64,000 nt of DNA from CAYQUC01 sp964514215 (GTDB taxonomy: Bacteria; Pseudomonadota; Gammaproteobacteria; UBA6429; Thiohalophilaceae), in assembly GCA_964514215.1 (NCBI GenBank), contig CAZEPW010000003.1, positions 51,863-115,862 of the forward strand, written 5' to 3'. This document shows, piece by piece, positions 62,884 to 64,000 of the stretch. Both the position numbers and the translations under genes were made by a program. Positions within the stretch are counted from its first letter, which is position 1. The number at the start of each line of letters is the position of its first letter. The notes beneath the pieces were generated by a model that was given only the letters and a program-made list of their open reading frames with translations, was not told where the DNA came from and searched no databases.

Positions 62884-63753
62884 TTATTTGGATTTTGTTT
62901 TTAATGTTAATTTTTCAGCAATATCAACCGTATTTTGCAACAGTGTTGCAACGGTCATCGGGCCAACCCCTCCGGGTACTGGTGTAATCCAAGCCGCGCG
63001 TTGTTCAGCACCTTTAAAATCAACATCACCAACTAGGGAACCATCGTTTAGACGGTTTATACCAACATCAATAACGATAGCACCGGGTTTAATCCATTCA
63101 GAGGGAAATAACTTAGGTTTACCAACACAAACAACAACAATGTCTGCGGTTGATAGTAGTTCTTCTAAGTTAGTGGTAAATCGATGTGTGGTAGTGACTG
63201 TGCATGCGGCAAGTAATAGTTCTAACATCATTGGTCGGCCAACATTATTTGAGGCTCCCACAACAACGGCATGTTTACCCGCCAATTTTTCTCCCGTTGA
63301 TTCCAGTAAAGTCATGATACCGCGAGGTGTACACGGGCGTAGTGTTGGCATTCTGACCACGAGTCGACCAATGTTATAAGGATGAAAGCCATCGACATCT
63401 TTATTCGGGTTAATACATTCAATAATAGTATCACTATCGATTTGAGGTGGCAGTGGTAACTGCACTAAGATGCCATGAACACTGTCATCGAGGTTGAGTT
63501 TTTCTACTAATTCTAATAATTGTTGCTGGGTTGTTTCTTTGGGTAAATCATGAGAAAAGGAATTGATGCCAACTTCATCGCAGGCTTTTCGTTTACTATT
63601 AACATATACTTGGGAAGCGGGATCGCTGCCAACAAGGATAACGGCCAACCCCGGAGTTTTGCCGCCATTCGATTTTAAGTCGATTATTCGTTGCTTGAGA
63701 TTTTGGCGCAATTCGGCTGCGATTACTTTACCGTTGATTATTTGAGCTGTCAT
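62884..63753 (-). CDS. folD: Bifunctional methylenetetrahydrofolate dehydrogenase/cyclohydrolase FolD
   Basis: Interconverts methylene-, methenyl- and formyl-tetrahydrofolate. The catalytic Lys is in YVNSKRKACDEVGI; other signatures are GILVQLPLPPQI, PCTPRGIMTLLES, the NADP-binding VVGASNNVGRPMMLELL and TPVPGGVGPMTVATLLQNT. The 289-residue length is standard. It is divergent from the downstream tRNA-Pro gene with about 190 bases between. Confidence 0.97.
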   Translation of the reverse strand: MTAQIINGKVIAAELRQNLKQRIIDLKSNGGKTPGLAVILVGSDPASQVYVNSKRKACDEVGINSFSHDLPKETTQQQLLELVEKLNLDDSVHGILVQLPLPPQIDSDTIIECINPNKDVDGFHPYNIGRLVVRMPTLRPCTPRGIMTLLESTGEKLAGKHAVVVGASNNVGRPMMLELLLAACTVTTTHRFTTNLEELLSTADIVVVCVGKPKLFPSEWIKPGAIVIDVGINRLNDGSLVGDVDFKGAEQRAAWITPVPGGVGPMTVATLLQNTVDIAEKLTLKTKSK

Positions 63754-63874
63754 AAGTTGGTTCTTTAAGATAATTATAAAATTTGAAGGGATATGATCGC
63801 ATGACCTAGAGAAATCTCCAAGTAAGCATTTTTAAAAAAAACGATAAAAATTTAAAGTAAATTCTACTATAATA

Positions 63875-63903
63875 TTGACCTTAGGTGGTTAGCCGCGTAT
63901 TAT
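63875..63903 (+). promoter_or_regulatory. Sigma-70 promoter of tRNA-Pro
   Basis: TTGACC, 17-base spacer, TATTAT, ending 37 bases before the tRNA. A GC-rich discriminator (CGCCG) follows, typical of stable-RNA promoters under stringent control. Confidence 0.65.
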
Positions 63904-63940
63904 CGCCGAGCTAATCATATTGGATATTTTTTGGATATGA

Positions 63941-64000
63941 CGGGGCATAGCGCAGTCTGGTAGCGCGCCTGCTTTGGGAGCAGGATGTCGGGAGTTCGAA
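63941..64000 (+). tRNA. tRNA-Pro (anticodon UGG), 3' part outside the window
   Basis: CGGGGCA opens the acceptor stem; the D arm is GCGC-AGTCTGGTA-GCGC; the anticodon stem is CCTGC/GCAGG around TTTGGGA, giving TGG at 63975-63977 (Pro). The variable loop leads into GGGAGTTCGAA of the T arm, where the window ends. folD beside tRNA-Pro is a common gammaproteobacterial arrangement. Confidence 0.95.

Noticed and set aside
1..64000. CRISPR arrays, insertion sequences, prophage genes or integrated elements
   Set aside because: No regularly spaced repeats, transposase, integrase or phage structural genes were seen; all large genes have chromosomal housekeeping or cluster context.

Overview
The window is an AT-rich, gene-dense chromosomal segment of a gammaproteobacterium with a polar flagellum. 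The evidence is the gene order flhF-fleN-fliA-cheYZAB-motC-motD-parC-parP-cheW, the trpF-trpB-trpA-accD-folC-dedD-cvpA-purF-metZ block, the leuC-leuD-leuB-asd-fimV-truA block and prmB/aroC, all arranged much as in Pseudomonas and relatives. I could not assign a genus. A run of 100 Ns (43964-44063) marks a scaffold join. No insertion sequences, prophage genes or CRISPR arrays were seen.

Layout. 1-13222: flagellar and chemotaxis cluster: placement and number control (flhF, fleN), sigma-28 (fliA), chemotaxis core, second stator pair (motC/motD), ParC/ParP array-positioning pair, cheW, a DUF2802 protein, and on the opposite strand an FlhB-tail homologue and fliK. 13269-18530: a GYF/pentapeptide-repeat membrane protein, the AmmeMemoRadiSam trio (amrA, amrB, amrS), mogA, prmB and a small unknown gene. 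18527-23667: two tandem paralogous membrane PAS-GGDEF-EAL proteins on the minus strand. 23919-27573: aroC, an MFS permease and rimO. 27688-33906: a CzcCBA-type metal efflux operon led by a small Cys-rich exported protein. 33955-39557: a small unknown gene, a LysR regulator and divergent leuCDB-asd. 39968-43935: fimV and an EcfT-like membrane protein. 44111-52628: truA, trpFBA, accD, folC, dedD-like, cvpA, purF. 52866-55350: a dihaem peroxidase and metZ under a SAM-II riboswitch. 55424-64000: a small membrane protein, glycerate kinase, DUF455 ferritin-like protein, lipoprotein, lpxH, two cyclophilins, cysS, an unknown exported protein, folD and the 5' part of tRNA-Pro(UGG).

How the parts fit. 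Three sites resembling sigma-28 (FliA) promoters lie before cheY, before one of the GGDEF-EAL genes and before fimV. If real, they would put chemotaxis, a c-di-GMP enzyme and the polar landmark protein under the flagellar sigma factor encoded in the same window. The metZ leader reads as a complete regulatory unit: consensus promoter, SAM-II aptamer, intrinsic terminator and a possible antiterminator pairing.

Limits. Everything here is from reading the sequence by eye. Family names rest on motif recognition, and regulatory sites are consensus matches only. Start codons were moved from the longest reading frame where a ribosome binding site, signal peptide or family length favoured it.
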